Shown: in pieces, positions 53,950 through 63,894 of the stretch
How positions within the stretch are numbered: the stretch's first letter is position 1
How the letters are laid out: each line of letters begins with the position of its first letter
Assembly: GCA_037127315.1 (NCBI GenBank)
Contig: JBBBDQ010001944.1
Coordinates: forward strand, 667,001 to 731,000
Origin: Ascarosepion bandense
Lineage: Eukaryota > Mollusca > Cephalopoda > Sepiida > Sepiidae
Reading direction: 5' to 3'
Length of the DNA stretch: 64,000 nt
The notes under the pieces: generated by a model
The model's input: only the letters and a program-made list of their open reading frames with translations
The model's database searches: none
Told to the model about the DNA's origin: nothing
Made by a program: the position numbers and the translations under genes

Positions 53950-54050
53950 TGAAAGTCATGTCGTCTGAAGAAGGTACAACGGCCGAAACGTCTTGAATTT
54001 GACAACAATGTTGAGACCACAATGTAAATAGTTACAATACCTCATCTCAA
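53950..54050 (-). repeat. Arm of the foldback-type repeat
   Basis: GTCTGAAGAAGGTACAACGG, CCGAAACGTCTTGAATTTGA and AATGTAAATAGTTACAAT complement the arm type at 39.08-39.19 kb. Confidence 0.5.
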
Positions 54051-54164
54051 AATTATGGACAAATATTTTCTAGTTAATCAATGATTCATGAATAGAAATT
54101 TGTTTTTTGTTTTGTTTTTTTTTTGTTTTGTTTTGTTTTTGTTTTTTTTCGTTTAATTCATTAT

Positions 54165-54528
54165 GATATCTTAACTGAAATGTGGTTCTACAGAAGGATG
54201 CTGCGAGTATCATGGATCGAGCATGTGAGCAATGATGAGGTGTTGTAAATGATGTAAACAAAACGGAAATTAATACTGAGCATCAGAGAGAGCTGAAAGT
54301 CCTGGGACAAGCAATGAGGAAGGAGGGCTTAGAGAACCTGATACTAACAGGCCAGACAGAGGGAATAAGAGGATAACATATTTGAAGGACCTAATCAGGT
54401 GGATGACGGAACGAGGGTTGCATGGTGTAACAGGAGAAGGCGTACCCAGAGCCACCAGGGATAGGGAAACGTGGAAAGCCATGATCGCCTACGTCCTGAA
54501 GAAACAGGGCATATAGAAGAAGGTTTTC
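54165..54528 (+). mobile_element. RTE-type LINE 3' fragment
   Basis: TGAAATGTGGTTCTACAGAA (EMWFYRRML), ATGAGGAAGGAGGGCTTAGA (MRKEGLENLILTGQ) and TACGTCCTGAAGAAACAGGG, then CATATAGAAGAAG. A very short GAA tail is present. It faces another RTE copy on the opposite strand starting at 54545. Confidence 0.8.
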
Positions 54529-54544
54529 GACAGGACAGAAATCT

Positions 54545-54814
54545 GTAGTAAAATACATACAGGGAGCACTGTTACACCACGCAACCCCCATGTTCAATAT
54601 GTTATCGGCCGCTTTTTCACTCTATCTGGCCTGTTAATATCAGGTTCTCTATGCCCTCTTCCCTCATTGCATGTTCAAGGAACTTTAGTTGTCTCTTCTT
54701 GATGCTCCGTATTTATTTGCCTTTCGTTTCCATCCTTTCCAAAACCTCATCATTGCTCACATACTCGATTCATGGTATCCGCAGCATTCCTCTGTATAAT
54801 CAGATTTCATTTGG
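54545..54814 (-). mobile_element. RTE-type fragment, left of the composite SINE
   Basis: Complement reads the MRKEGIENLILTGQ region (54620-54660) and GMETKGK-like sequence, ending at AATCAGATTTCATTTG where the composite SINE begins. Continues at 55290. Confidence 0.75.
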
Positions 54815-55287
54815 GCTTACGGCCATATCACGTTGAATACATCGGTTCTCGCTCGATCACCGAAGTTAAGTCAGATGGGTGACCGCTTGGGAATACCAGG
54901 TACTGTAAGCGTTTAATGACGCATGTGCGTTGTGGTGCAATGGATATCGGCTCGGAAAGAGAAATCGGTGAGCCGAGTCCGAATTCCAGTTGAATACCCT
55001 GCATTCACATAAGCACAGGTACATTTGAGAAAGGTATTATTCCGTCCCTTCCCTCCATTTATGGGTTAAATAACAGCGTAGGACCTGAGAAACATGCCAT
55101 TAAAAAACAAATCCAAATGAATTTTGATACTCAAAAAGAAAAAAGTATTACTAGACAGAAAACGTATATAAAAAAACAATAAATTGTTGGAAAAAAAAAA
55201 GGTATTACCAGCAATAAATAAATAAAAATTTAGTTGGCATTAAATAACCTGCCGAGGTTGATATGCCACAAAAACAAAACAACCAAC
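54815..55287 (+). mobile_element. Composite 5S rRNA-tRNA SINE, copy 2
   Basis: 5S module 54815-54912 (CTTACGGCCATATCACGTTG, TCGATCACCGAAGTTAAG, GATGGGTGACCGCTTGGGAA, AGGTACTGTAAGCG) with ~20 nt missing after AAGTTAAG. It joins via TTTAATGACGCATGTGCG to a SINE-A-type head (TGGTGCAATGG) and body ending AACAGCGTAGGACC. A ~200-bp 3' region follows (AAACAAATCCAAATGAATTT, GGTATTACCAGCAATAAATA, AACCTGCCGAGGTTGATATG). It splits an RTE copy, with a short repeat (ATTTCA-TT) on both sides. Confidence 0.85.
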
Positions 55288-55289
55288 CA

Positions 55290-55470
55290 TCCAACATTTC
55301 AGTTGCTTTAAATCTTTCCCTCATCTTTGATGATATTGTCCCGCATTCACTGCCATATTGTAGAACTAACAACACATAGCAATCTAGTACACGGTTCTTT
55401 GTTTCTAGCGAAATTTTCCTGTCACTTAATACTCTACTCAACTTCCGAGTATGATTAAAAGATATCAACG
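55290..55470 (-). mobile_element. RTE-type fragment, right of the composite SINE
   Basis: Complement reads SDRKISLETKNRVLDCYVLL and VLQYGSECGTISSKMRERF, then KATEM, joining the copy left at 54814. Confidence 0.75.
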
Positions 55471-55484
55471 GCAAAAATCGATAT

Positions 55485-55689
55485 AGGTCTGTGTGTGTAT
55501 GTGTGTGTGAGGGTTATAAATAGATTGATAGAGAGAGAGAGAGCTTAAAAGTTTGAGATATATATATACAGAGACTGAAGTAACTGAGAATAGATAGAGA
55601 AAGAGAAAAAGAGAGAAACGAAGAGATAGAGACAGATTAATATACTGAGATAGCGAGAGTGAGAGAAAGAGAGAGCTGAACAGATTGAG

Positions 55690-55690
<1 letters not shown>
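55485..55690. repeat. GA-rich/GAGA tract
   Basis: Irregular GAGA runs with embedded GTGT and TATATA, leading into the GATA array. Confidence 0.8.
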
Positions 55691-55737
<47 letters not shown>

Positions 55738-55748
55738 GAAGAGACTGT

Positions 55749-55814
<66 letters not shown>

Positions 55815-55859
55815 GAAGAGACTGTGATAGATAGATAGATAGATAGATAGATAATGAAG

Positions 55860-55898
<39 letters not shown>

Positions 55899-55919
55899 GA
55901 AGAGACTGTGATAGATAGT

Positions 55920-55969
<50 letters not shown>

Positions 55970-55980
55970 GAAGAGACTGT

Positions 55981-56029
<49 letters not shown>

Positions 56030-56045
56030 GTAATGAAGAGATTGT

Positions 56046-56099
<54 letters not shown>

Positions 56100-56109
56100 G
56101 AAAAGACTG

Positions 56110-56164
<55 letters not shown>

Positions 56165-56175
56165 GAAGAGACTGT

Positions 56176-56215
<40 letters not shown>

Positions 56216-56238
56216 TGATAAGATAGATAATAAGAGAT

Positions 56239-56276
<38 letters not shown>

Positions 56277-56287
56277 GAAGAGACTGT

Positions 56288-56329
<42 letters not shown>

Positions 56330-56340
56330 GAAGAGACTGT

Positions 56341-56402
<62 letters not shown>

Positions 56403-56444
56403 GAAGAGACTGTGATAGATAGATAGATAGATATCTATCTATCT

Positions 56445-56484
<40 letters not shown>

Positions 56485-56500
56485 GTAATGAAGAGATTGT

Positions 56501-56553
<53 letters not shown>
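55691..56553. repeat. (GATA)n array with higher-order structure, ~0.86 kb
   Basis: Blocks of about 6-14 GATA units are separated about thirteen times by AATGAAGAGACTGTGATA or close variants (attgtg, aaaagactgag, taagagatga). At ~56430-56450 the strand of the repeat flips briefly (GATATCTATCTATCTATAGA), forming a perfect palindrome. Confidence 0.95.
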
Positions 56554-56555
<2 letters not shown>

Positions 56556-58006
56556 TTATTCATTAAATCTAGTTTCCCAAAAGTGAATTATTTAATGCAT
56601 TAGATGGTGTTTGTTCACTAACACAAGAAAATAAAATGGAAGAATATTTTAAGAATTTTTCCTTCGGAGAGAAACATCAACAGTTTTTAATATATTATTT
56701 CTGGACATAGTTTTTAAAAAAAAATCCTCATCTTTTCTGTCATACCGACTGAATAAAAAATATTTTTCTGGCTTTTAAGTGATGCATTTAAAATTTTTCT
56801 TTCATCTTCATTCTTTAAGAAGCACGTTTACTTTATTTCTTACACAAAAAATGCCAAATACGTTCTCTGTTTTACATCTTAAAAAGTAACAAAAACGAAT
56901 CTCAATCCTCCATTATTAACATTTCTTTTTAGTTTATTCATCAGTAAATATTATATACCGTTAGTTCTTGCCTTTTGATATATTTACCGGATCAGACAGA
57001 GATTTTGAATTATTTTCTTTTATTTTTTTCTTTTTAATTTTCTTTTTTTTTTTTTTTTACAGATAAAGTTACACAGATTCTATTTTTTTATTCAGGTGTG
57101 TGCTTGGGTGAAGCGATGGTTGAATAAAAACGTAAAGTTTTCCTTAAGTACGTTTAAAATCCATTATAACTTCCAAAATTAAGGATTCATATTTTTTTCT
57201 CGTATGATGCTACGAGATGTTTCTAAAAGCATTTTCTATTTGACTTGAAATAATTTCTTTTCCAGCATTAAACGTGGGATAAAAAGAAACAAGGAGACTA
57301 ATTCGTTATTTTTATTGTATACTTGGACAGATATAAATAAAAAATACATAATCGTTTTATCTCAGGTTCCTCCATATTTAGATATAGATTAAAATGAATT
57401 CTGACATTAGACATTGATCAGAAAATATAAACATACCTACGCTGGTACTGTTTGATGGCTGTGCTCTCGAGAATTTTCCTTCTGAGTAAATTATTTTATC
57501 TTTTGGAAAGTATATATTTACCCTATCCTCCCTAACTCGAGCGAGATATGACCAAAAGATCTTTTTTTTAATGTGGGGAGCCCGACCGCGTCCATACATG
57601 AGAAGAAACAAAAGTTCTCTAGTAATCTCAACCTCCGGTTGATCTGGTCCCGCTAACGAGTACCTGTTCTATCCCTCTGCTGCAATGGGGTGACACAGTG
57701 TAATTTTTCTCAGATGCATCCCTGTCCTCGCAGACGGAGCTACAACTTTGAGGACAGAGACGCAACTGAGAGATGATTTTTGGTCCCCAGCGAACTGAGA
57801 GATGATTTTTGGTCCCATTTTTGGACCAGATGAGTATAGCATATTCTAGGTCAAATCTGTAGTCGAATTTATTTTTCTGTATGACCAGTTCATTTGTTAA
57901 ATTATAATTTAAAAGGTCCCTTCTCTGTTTATAGGTACTTTTTTTCTGCGTGTTTTTCCAATGTAATGTGAGGGACAGTTTTGGCCACTTTTTTCATATA
58001 TGTTTG
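56554..58006. other. Stretch without recognised features
   Basis: Only a 25-bp direct duplication (AACTGAGAGATGATTTTTGG at ~57763 and ~57791) and poly-T tracts were noticed. No gene or TE assigned. Confidence 0.4.
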
Positions 58007-58495
58007 GCTTACGGCCATATCACGTTGAATATACCGGCTCTCGCTCAATCACCGAAGTTAAGCAACGTTGACCCTGATATTCAGATGGGTGACCACTTGG
58101 GAATACCAGGTGCTGTAAGCGTTTAGTGACGGATGTGCGTTGTGGATATCGGCTCGGAAAGAGAAATCGGTGAGCCGAGTTCGAATTCCATTTGGATACA
58201 CTGCATTCACTTAAGCACTGGTACCCTTGGGTTTAATCCATCCCTACCCTCCAGTTATGGATTAAATAACAGGGTAAGATTTAGGGACCATGTCCTTAAA
58301 AAACAAATCCCAATGAATCTTGATATTTGAAAAGAAAAAAGTATTACTAGACACAAAACTTACATAAAAAACAATAAATTATTGAAAGAAAAGAACAGGT
58401 ATTACCAGCAATAAATAAATAAAAAATTTAGTTGGCGTTGGCAATAAATGATCCGCCGAGGTTGATATGCCATAAAAAAAACAATCAATCATGTA
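58007..58495 (+). mobile_element. Composite 5S rRNA-tRNA SINE, copy 3
   Basis: 5S module 58007-58123 (CACGTTGAATATACCGG, CACCGAAGTTAAGCAACGTT, GATGGGTGACCACTTGGGAA, GGTGCTGTAAGCG), joined via TTTAGTGACGGATGTGCG to a SINE-A-type head. About 10 bp of box A is missing, but box B GAGTTCGAATTCC is kept. The 3' region matches copy 2 (AAACAAATCCCAATGAATCT, GGTATTACCAGCAATAAATA, ATCCGCCGAGGTTGATATGC). Confidence 0.85.
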
Positions 58496-59640
58496 TGCTT
58501 GCTTCTTAGTGTATTGTTTGGGATTTTTTTAAAAATCAGATTATATCCATAACAGTTTTCGAAGTGCTTATGACTATTTGGATGTTGTTTAGATGGGAAA
58601 AATTGTTCTGGATAGTGGATGTTATTGAATCGATAATTAAAAATTATGATATGATATTAAGAATTATGATATTAAGAACATGCAGCCACTCATGTTTATT
58701 CAAAGAAGTAAAGTACATAGAAAACATATTCAAAAAAATACAATATCCATATCACTTTCTTTATATGTTTATTATTCGGCCTTGTGTCATATATAACCGA
58801 ACTCCATGCAACTTATAAGTTTTCATCAAGAGTTATCATCAGATTGGGTTTCCTCAAAAGGTTAGTTGGCAGTAGAAGTTTGGAAATTGGAATTTGTGTC
58901 GAATAGTTTGAAATAGGGTGCATTTGTTAAATAGTGGAAGAATAAATATATACATTTTGTATTTTAAACTAGAAATTTATTAAAAGAAATGAAGAACATA
59001 AGTTGTAGAATTTAATATTCAATGAGAAAAATTATTGTGTTAAGTGTATCAAGAGTTCTAGAAATGTTCGTAGTAGTAATTTGTTTTGAAAGGGTTTATG
59101 CGTACGTATGTATGTATGTACGATCGTTTGTTTGGTAGGAATGTCTTTGGAAGAAGAAGAAGAAGAAGAAGAAGAAGAAGAAGAAGAAGAAGAGAAAAAT
59201 GAGAAAGAGAGCAATGTGCGACGGAAGTTTCTCCCGTTACATTTTAGTTTGTCGTCTCGCTGCTCTCATCTGACTGACTAACGCTGATCGAAGACATTTA
59301 TAGTCATCTAGATTTTTTTTGTCCTGTATCGAGAATTCCTTTTTGATCTTGTAAATCGCTTTCATTGGTCAGAAAATCAATTTAACATCTACTTGCTAAA
59401 TCGGGTTTCGAGTTTTTCTTTAAGCACGAGGCCAATCCTTTTTCTATTTGGGAAAAACCAGGATTTCACACGTCATTGTGAATTTTTGTAAAAGTGAAGA
59501 AGAAAGTCGATTTTAATTCTTAATTTCCTATTCGCCACATATTCACATGACAAAAAAAAAACGCACATAATATACACAGCCACAACAAAAAACAACATTA
59601 AATACAATAATAAATTAATCAATAACATTGTGTGCTTGTG
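58496..59640. other. Stretch without recognised features except a (GAA)n tract
   Basis: (GAA)n at 59148-59193. The 84-codon plus-strand frame 58564-58818 lacks motifs. Confidence 0.4.
59148..59193. repeat. (GAA)n microsatellite
   Basis: About 15 GAA units. No RTE sequence recognised upstream. Confidence 0.9.
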
Positions 59641-59774
59641 TGTGGTGGGGTGATTTTTCACTCCAACCAAGGCACAAGGGAATAATACAACTAAAATGCA
59701 AACGGGTTAACAGGAAAGAACGAAAAGGAGAATAATTTAGTGAGGAGAAAAGCAATAATTGTACAAAAGAGAGA
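59641..59774 (-). mobile_element. Possible worn LINE 3' tail
   Basis: GGTGATTTTTCACTCCAACC and AAGGCACAAGGGAATAATAC faintly parallel the complemented LINE 3' end (TTTCACCCCGAGCAAGGC). Weak. Confidence 0.3.
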
Positions 59775-60089
59775 TTGTGCGTTGTGGTGCAGCGGATATC
59801 GACTCGTAACGAGAAACCGGAAAGCTGAGTTCGAATTCCAGTTGAATATCTTTCATTCATTTACGCACAAATACCCTTGGGATAGATATTAATCCGTCTG
59901 TTCCCTCTAGTTATGGGTTAAATAATAGGACAGATGGGGTTCTATAGACTTGGCTGGCAACCAGTCTACCACAGAAAGTAATGGCAACTTACTGCGAGAT
60001 AATCTTCTGCCCAGTTAGTCATGTCACGAAAGAGACATGATCGCCCAAAGCATAGATCAAGTATGGCACTGCACTGACTGACTGACTGA
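59775..60089 (+). mobile_element. SINE-A copy with extended (CTGA)n tail
   Basis: TGTGCGTTGTGGTGCAGCGG head, box B (GAGTTCGAATTCC), body, and 3' hairpin with one change (CATGTCAC-GAAA-GAGACATG). The end GCACTGCACTGACTGACTG has about four CTGA units, more than other copies. Confidence 0.9.
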
Positions 60090-60209
60090 AGAAAAAGCTA
60101 CAGTAGCAAGAAAGGAAAGAGATTTTACATAAACTAGAAATCTGATGAAAGTTTCCATTAGAATAGAACGCACGGATATATCTAACTATTTCAACAGAAA
60201 TAAGGATCA

Positions 60210-60688
60210 GCAATGTAATCGGTCCTGACATGGCATCTCGTCTTCAGTCACTTCGCAATGACGTGGCGTGGCTTTCCTCTGTCTTTTCTGTAAATATTTT
60301 CATGGCAACTCCTCGGACAATAATTTTTTTGCTAATGCATCAACCATATGCATTTAAGCGTGCCACTAAATTTGCATCTAGGTCCCATTTTTTACCGCTA
60401 AAACAGTTAGATATAATCACAACTTCTACTCCAACAATTTCGTTTCTCGTACTTACCGACTGGAAATCTCTTCCGTTTACTTGCCACCATGATAACTAAA
60501 ATCTTCAAAAATTGCAATGCAACTTCAATTGCTTTATTCTGTTTTTTTTTTAATTCCATTTAATTTTGTCCTTTCCTCAATCCTCCTTATACTCTTTTTT
60601 TTCTCTCGGTTTCATTTCCTGTAACCAGCTGCGTTTTAGTGTAATTCCCGCCTAGCTTGGGGTGAAACAATTAAAAAAAAATAGGAAA
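60210..60688 (+). mobile_element. LINE 3' end
   Basis: Reads ASRLQSLRNDVAW, SSVFSVNIFMAT-like RT C-terminus and NNFVSRTYRLEISS across shifts, then the tail AGCTTGGGGTGAAACAATTA. Old copy. Confidence 0.75.
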
Positions 60689-60714
60689 TTGTTTAAATTC
60701 ATGCGGTCAAGTTT

Positions 60715-60840
60715 GGAAGGAGGAAATCTCAGTAGAACAATTGTCATGAAAATATTTGTAGAGAAGACTGAGAGAACCCACGCCACGTCAGTGAGAAAGT
60801 GACTGAAGTTGAGGTATCAGGTCAGATCGATAATATCAAA
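60715..60840 (-). mobile_element. LINE fragment in opposite orientation
   Basis: TGTCATGAAAATATTTGTAG, AGAAGACTGAGAGAACCCAC and GTGAGAAAGTGACTGAAG complement the RT C-terminal block. It lies 27 bp after a plus-strand LINE tail. Confidence 0.65.
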
Positions 60841-60889
60841 AATTCTTGAACATTTGTCTATATTTCTGAGATATTTTAACTATTTACAC

Positions 60890-61190
60890 TGTTTACATCG
60901 TTCAAATGTTGTTATCCTTATTGCCATATTCACGACGTTCAGTTTAATCCCTGGGTTCAGAGGAGCGAACAAAACTTGAAGTGTTGAGTTACTAAAGAGA
61001 ATTAACTGAACTTGGGATATTCAAAAAATATATCATACGTGGAATTAGGATAATCTCCCCTCTCAGTGACAAGGGTTCGGTTGGAAATTTCAACATCTAT
61101 TACCTGAAGAAGACCAAAGCGTGCAACGGCCGAAGCATCGTAAATATGGCAATAAAATGAGGACAACAGTATAAAATAAATAAATAGTAT
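60890..61190. repeat. Foldback-type repeat (both arms)
   Basis: Left arm ACTATTTACACTGTTTACAT, TTATTGCCATATTCACGACG. Right arm GCATCGTAAATATGGCAATA, AAATGAGGACAACAGTATAA and AATAAATAGTAT. Arms ~75 bp, spacer ~150 bp. Confidence 0.6.
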
Positions 61191-61394
61191 AAATAATCAC
61201 AAATATTTTAATAGAATTTTGTCGTAATCTCAAGGTATATAGCAGGAACATTAGACCGGATATAGCAGCAATATTCAGTGAACTAGGGAATGGTACATTT
61301 ACAATAGTGTATTCTAAGAAGAAAAATTGTCTAAGCACAATATAATCAATAAACATGTCAGTGAAAAATGTGAGGCTAATGATGCAAAATGATT

Positions 61395-61735
61395 TACTTT
61401 CCTGTAGATTAATATTATTTTCATGAATTTGACATGAAAACGCTAGATTGAACCTCTCATACGCAAAACTGATATATACTTCCCAACGGGCTTCGTCAGT
61501 CATCGTCTTGACCAATGGTTGTTCGTATCTGAGGCCCTCTTTAAGTGTCGAGACAAAATTTTCATGTGGGTCTAAGAGGTTCTCTTCTCTCCGGAATAGG
61601 TTTTTACTTATCCACTTATTACATGATTTTTGCATTAAGTGTTCACATTCCACGTGCAGCCTTCTTGTCCACGTATTCAGATAGTCAACTCTGACAGTGA
61701 CATTCTGTGTGACACAGACCTGTTAATGTTGGACA
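61395..61735 (-). CDS. Candidate exon, unrecognised Cys-containing protein segment
   Basis: On the minus strand an open frame starts after a TAA next to CAACATTAACAG, a plausible splice acceptor (61726-61737). It reads VCVTQNVTVRVDYLNTWTRR, LHVECEHLMQKSCNKWISK, NLFRREENLLDPHENFV, STLKEGLRYEQPLVKTM, TDEARWEVYISFAYERF and NLAFSCQIHENN. A possible donor AAA|GTAAAT follows at ~61400. Composition is balanced, with five Cys, four Trp and an N-glycosylation sequon (NVT), unlike the AT-driven chance frames nearby. The open frame runs on to 61090, but that part overlaps a foldback repeat and is probably not coding. No family recognised. It could also be a decayed TE segment. Confidence 0.35.
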
Positions 61736-61849
61736 GGGCAAAACCTGGATAGGGCCATCTACCGATATAGTTAGCTTCACTGAAGGACAATGTTTTTAAA
61801 GTCCACCCCGATATCATCTACATGTGTAATAAATACCCAATCAACCGTA

Positions 61850-62043
61850 GGTGATACGCTTAGGCGATTATGTCTCTTTCGAGACATGATTCAAAAGATT
61901 TTCCCACAGTAGCTTATCATTTCTCTCTTCAGTAGGCTGACTGCCAACCAAGGCTATAGAACACGATCATGACTGCTATTCAACCTATAGCCTTTCGAGG
62001 GGTATTTGCGCGTATTTCCAACTCGGCTCACCAAAACGCACAA
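61850..62043 (-). mobile_element. Degraded SINE-A copy
   Basis: GTGATACGCTTAGGCGATTA, TGTCTCTTTCGAGACATGAT (hairpin), CTGCCAACCAAGGCTATAGA and GGGGTATTTGCGCGTATTTC. Several internal deletions; only a trace of the head (CCAAAACGCACA). Confidence 0.7.
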
Positions 62044-62189
62044 TAGTCAAGCGAAAAACAAAGCATGCATATTATTTCACTTCTTCGAAATTTTCAGATT
62101 AATTTCACTATACTATAGATCTCTAAACTATGTCAAGAAGACATTTTTGCACCTAGGGTTAACATACTGTGGAACGATATTAATATTTT

Positions 62190-62815
62190 TATTTTTTAAT
62201 CGTTTTACCACAAGAAAGTCGGTAGCGCCACTGATGCGCGGGGGGCTACACAGAGAGTAAAGGTTCAAGCAGGAGGAGAGCGAAGAGAAAGACAAATCAG
62301 TTGTAGGGGGTGTCAGAGAAAGTGCAAGAGAAGAATGGGAATACAGGTGTGATGACAGTTGCAAAGATAGAGTGAAAGGAAAAGAGCAAGTTACATGGGG
62401 TGATGTAGAAAGGACTAAAGAATGACTGAAGTCAGGTGAATAAGGGACTGGAATAGACATTGCATTTAAATTCCTGCGGGTCGCAGCTGTGAGGAATGCA
62501 AGTATACGGAAGGGAGTTGCACAGGCGGGAAGTGCGAGAAAAAAGTTTGCTAGTGCAAATGAAGCCATGAAAATATTTGTAGAAGAGACAGAGGGAAGTC
62601 ACATCCCGCCGGTGAAAATGTGGCTAGAGTAGAGCTGCCAAGTCTTGACCGATCACATTACAGATTCAACTTTGGAGCCTGTCGAGAACCCTGAGATAAA
62701 CAGTAGTGGCACCTGACCAAATATGACAACAATATTCTGTGCACGGTCTGATGGTTGATTCCTGGCCCGACAGTGACTCAACCTTCCTAGCAGTGGATTT
62801 AGCTATAGATTCAAC
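62190..62815 (-). mobile_element. LINE 3' half-kilobase
   Basis: Complemented tail TTTTTTAATCGTTTTACCAC at the left. The ORF end is near 62450-62550 and further C-terminal RT sequence (CCTGGCCCGACAGTGACTC, GCAGTGGATTTAGCTATAGA) extends to ~62815, matching the 48.2-kb region of the long copy. A ~60-bp deletion lies near 62550. Confidence 0.8.
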
Positions 62816-62869
62816 TACACCAATTTAAATATTTATGCCGAAATGCGATTACGCGTTGAAATGGAAAAA

Positions 62870-63103
62870 GTTGCCTTCCAAAACCTAGATAATGTATTAA
62901 GAAACAAGAAAATTTCGTTTGAAACTTGAAAAATATTACTTAAGTTTAGTATAACAACTCTCTTCCCATATTGAACTAGATATTAGACAATCTCCTCAAG
63001 AGATTTGAGACAACAAAAATGTGGTTCTACAGAAAGATGCTGAGAATACAATGGGCAGATGATGTTAGAAATAGTTAATTTTTAGAGAGGACACTTATAT
63101 TTA
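62870..63103 (+). mobile_element. RTE-type fragment, left of a family R insertion
   Basis: AAGTTGCCTTCCAAAACCTA, TTTCGTTTGAAACTTGAAA and AATGTGGTTCTACAGAAAGA (MWFYRKML). It resumes at about 63471. Confidence 0.6.
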
Positions 63104-63470
63104 ACACTAGCAGTATAGCCCGGCGTTGCTCGGGTTTAATGAAAGCGTTTATATATATTATCGATTTTCTGCACTAGTGTAAGAACTGCAACCTTGAAAC
63201 TTCTGAATATCGTTTCTTATATCTTGAGTGTCACAAATTTGATTAAAATCGGATCACTCCTTCTATAACCCGATTTTTGTCGATTATCGATTTTCGATAT
63301 TTATCGGTGGTACCTCGACACAAAACCTAGCTAAGAGCATTCGCAGACGCTTATAGTACAATTCTGTAAATTTTCAGGAAAACCGGTTCAGCCGTTTCGG
63401 AGTCTATAAGTAACGGAAACACACACAGAGAGACAAAGTTCCATTTATAAATAAGTTTAGATAAGACACA
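63104..63470 (-). mobile_element. Repeat family R copy with internal deletion
   Basis: ACTAGCAGTATAGCCCGGCG and TCGGGTTTAATGAAAGCG jump directly to (TA)n and TTATCGATTTTCTGCACTAG, then to AAATAAGTTTAGATAAG. It interrupts an RTE remnant. Confidence 0.8.
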
Positions 63471-63560
63471 GACAATAAAAATTAAATGAATACATAATGA
63501 GGCAAAAATACTTCAGAAATTTTACATTGACAGAGCAAATTGAAGTTAAGGAGGGAAAAG
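63471..63560 (+). mobile_element. RTE-type fragment, right of the family R insertion
   Basis: AATGAATACATAATGAGGCA and TTGACAGAGCAAATTGAAG parallel the MRHIMRT...LTDHIEG block at 41.17-41.22 kb. Confidence 0.45.
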
Positions 63561-63894
63561 GAGGCAGCGTATAAGCTACATAAGCGACATAAATGGTTGT
63601 CAGAACAGGGATAAGGAGAGATAACGAAAGAAAAAAATAATAAAACGTAAAAATAACAAGAAATTGAGGAGAGCCATATTACTAACGCCCTGGAGAGACA
63701 TGCATATAGAGGATAAATAATACATTCTTAGAGTAACTGTCCTCAGCATTCTTGATTTAAATTAATTATTTGATCGATGGATTTTTCAGTAAGTTTAGAA
63801 GGTATCTTCTTTTCACAATGAATATATTATATGTTTACGATGTAATCTTTCTACATCGAGCATGGTATCTTGATAGCATCAGCATGATTGTTGA
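63561..63894. other. Stretch without recognised features
   Basis: No signature recognised. Confidence 0.4.

Noticed and set aside
58132..58175. Functional tRNA genes in SINE heads
   Set aside because: Heads keep A/B boxes but lack a cloverleaf-consistent 3' acceptor arm and continue into SINE bodies.
61090..61394. C-terminal part of the 187-codon frame as a transmembrane domain
   Set aside because: Overlaps a foldback repeat. The hydrophobic stretch comes from AT-rich repeat DNA, so only the upstream part is kept as an exon candidate.
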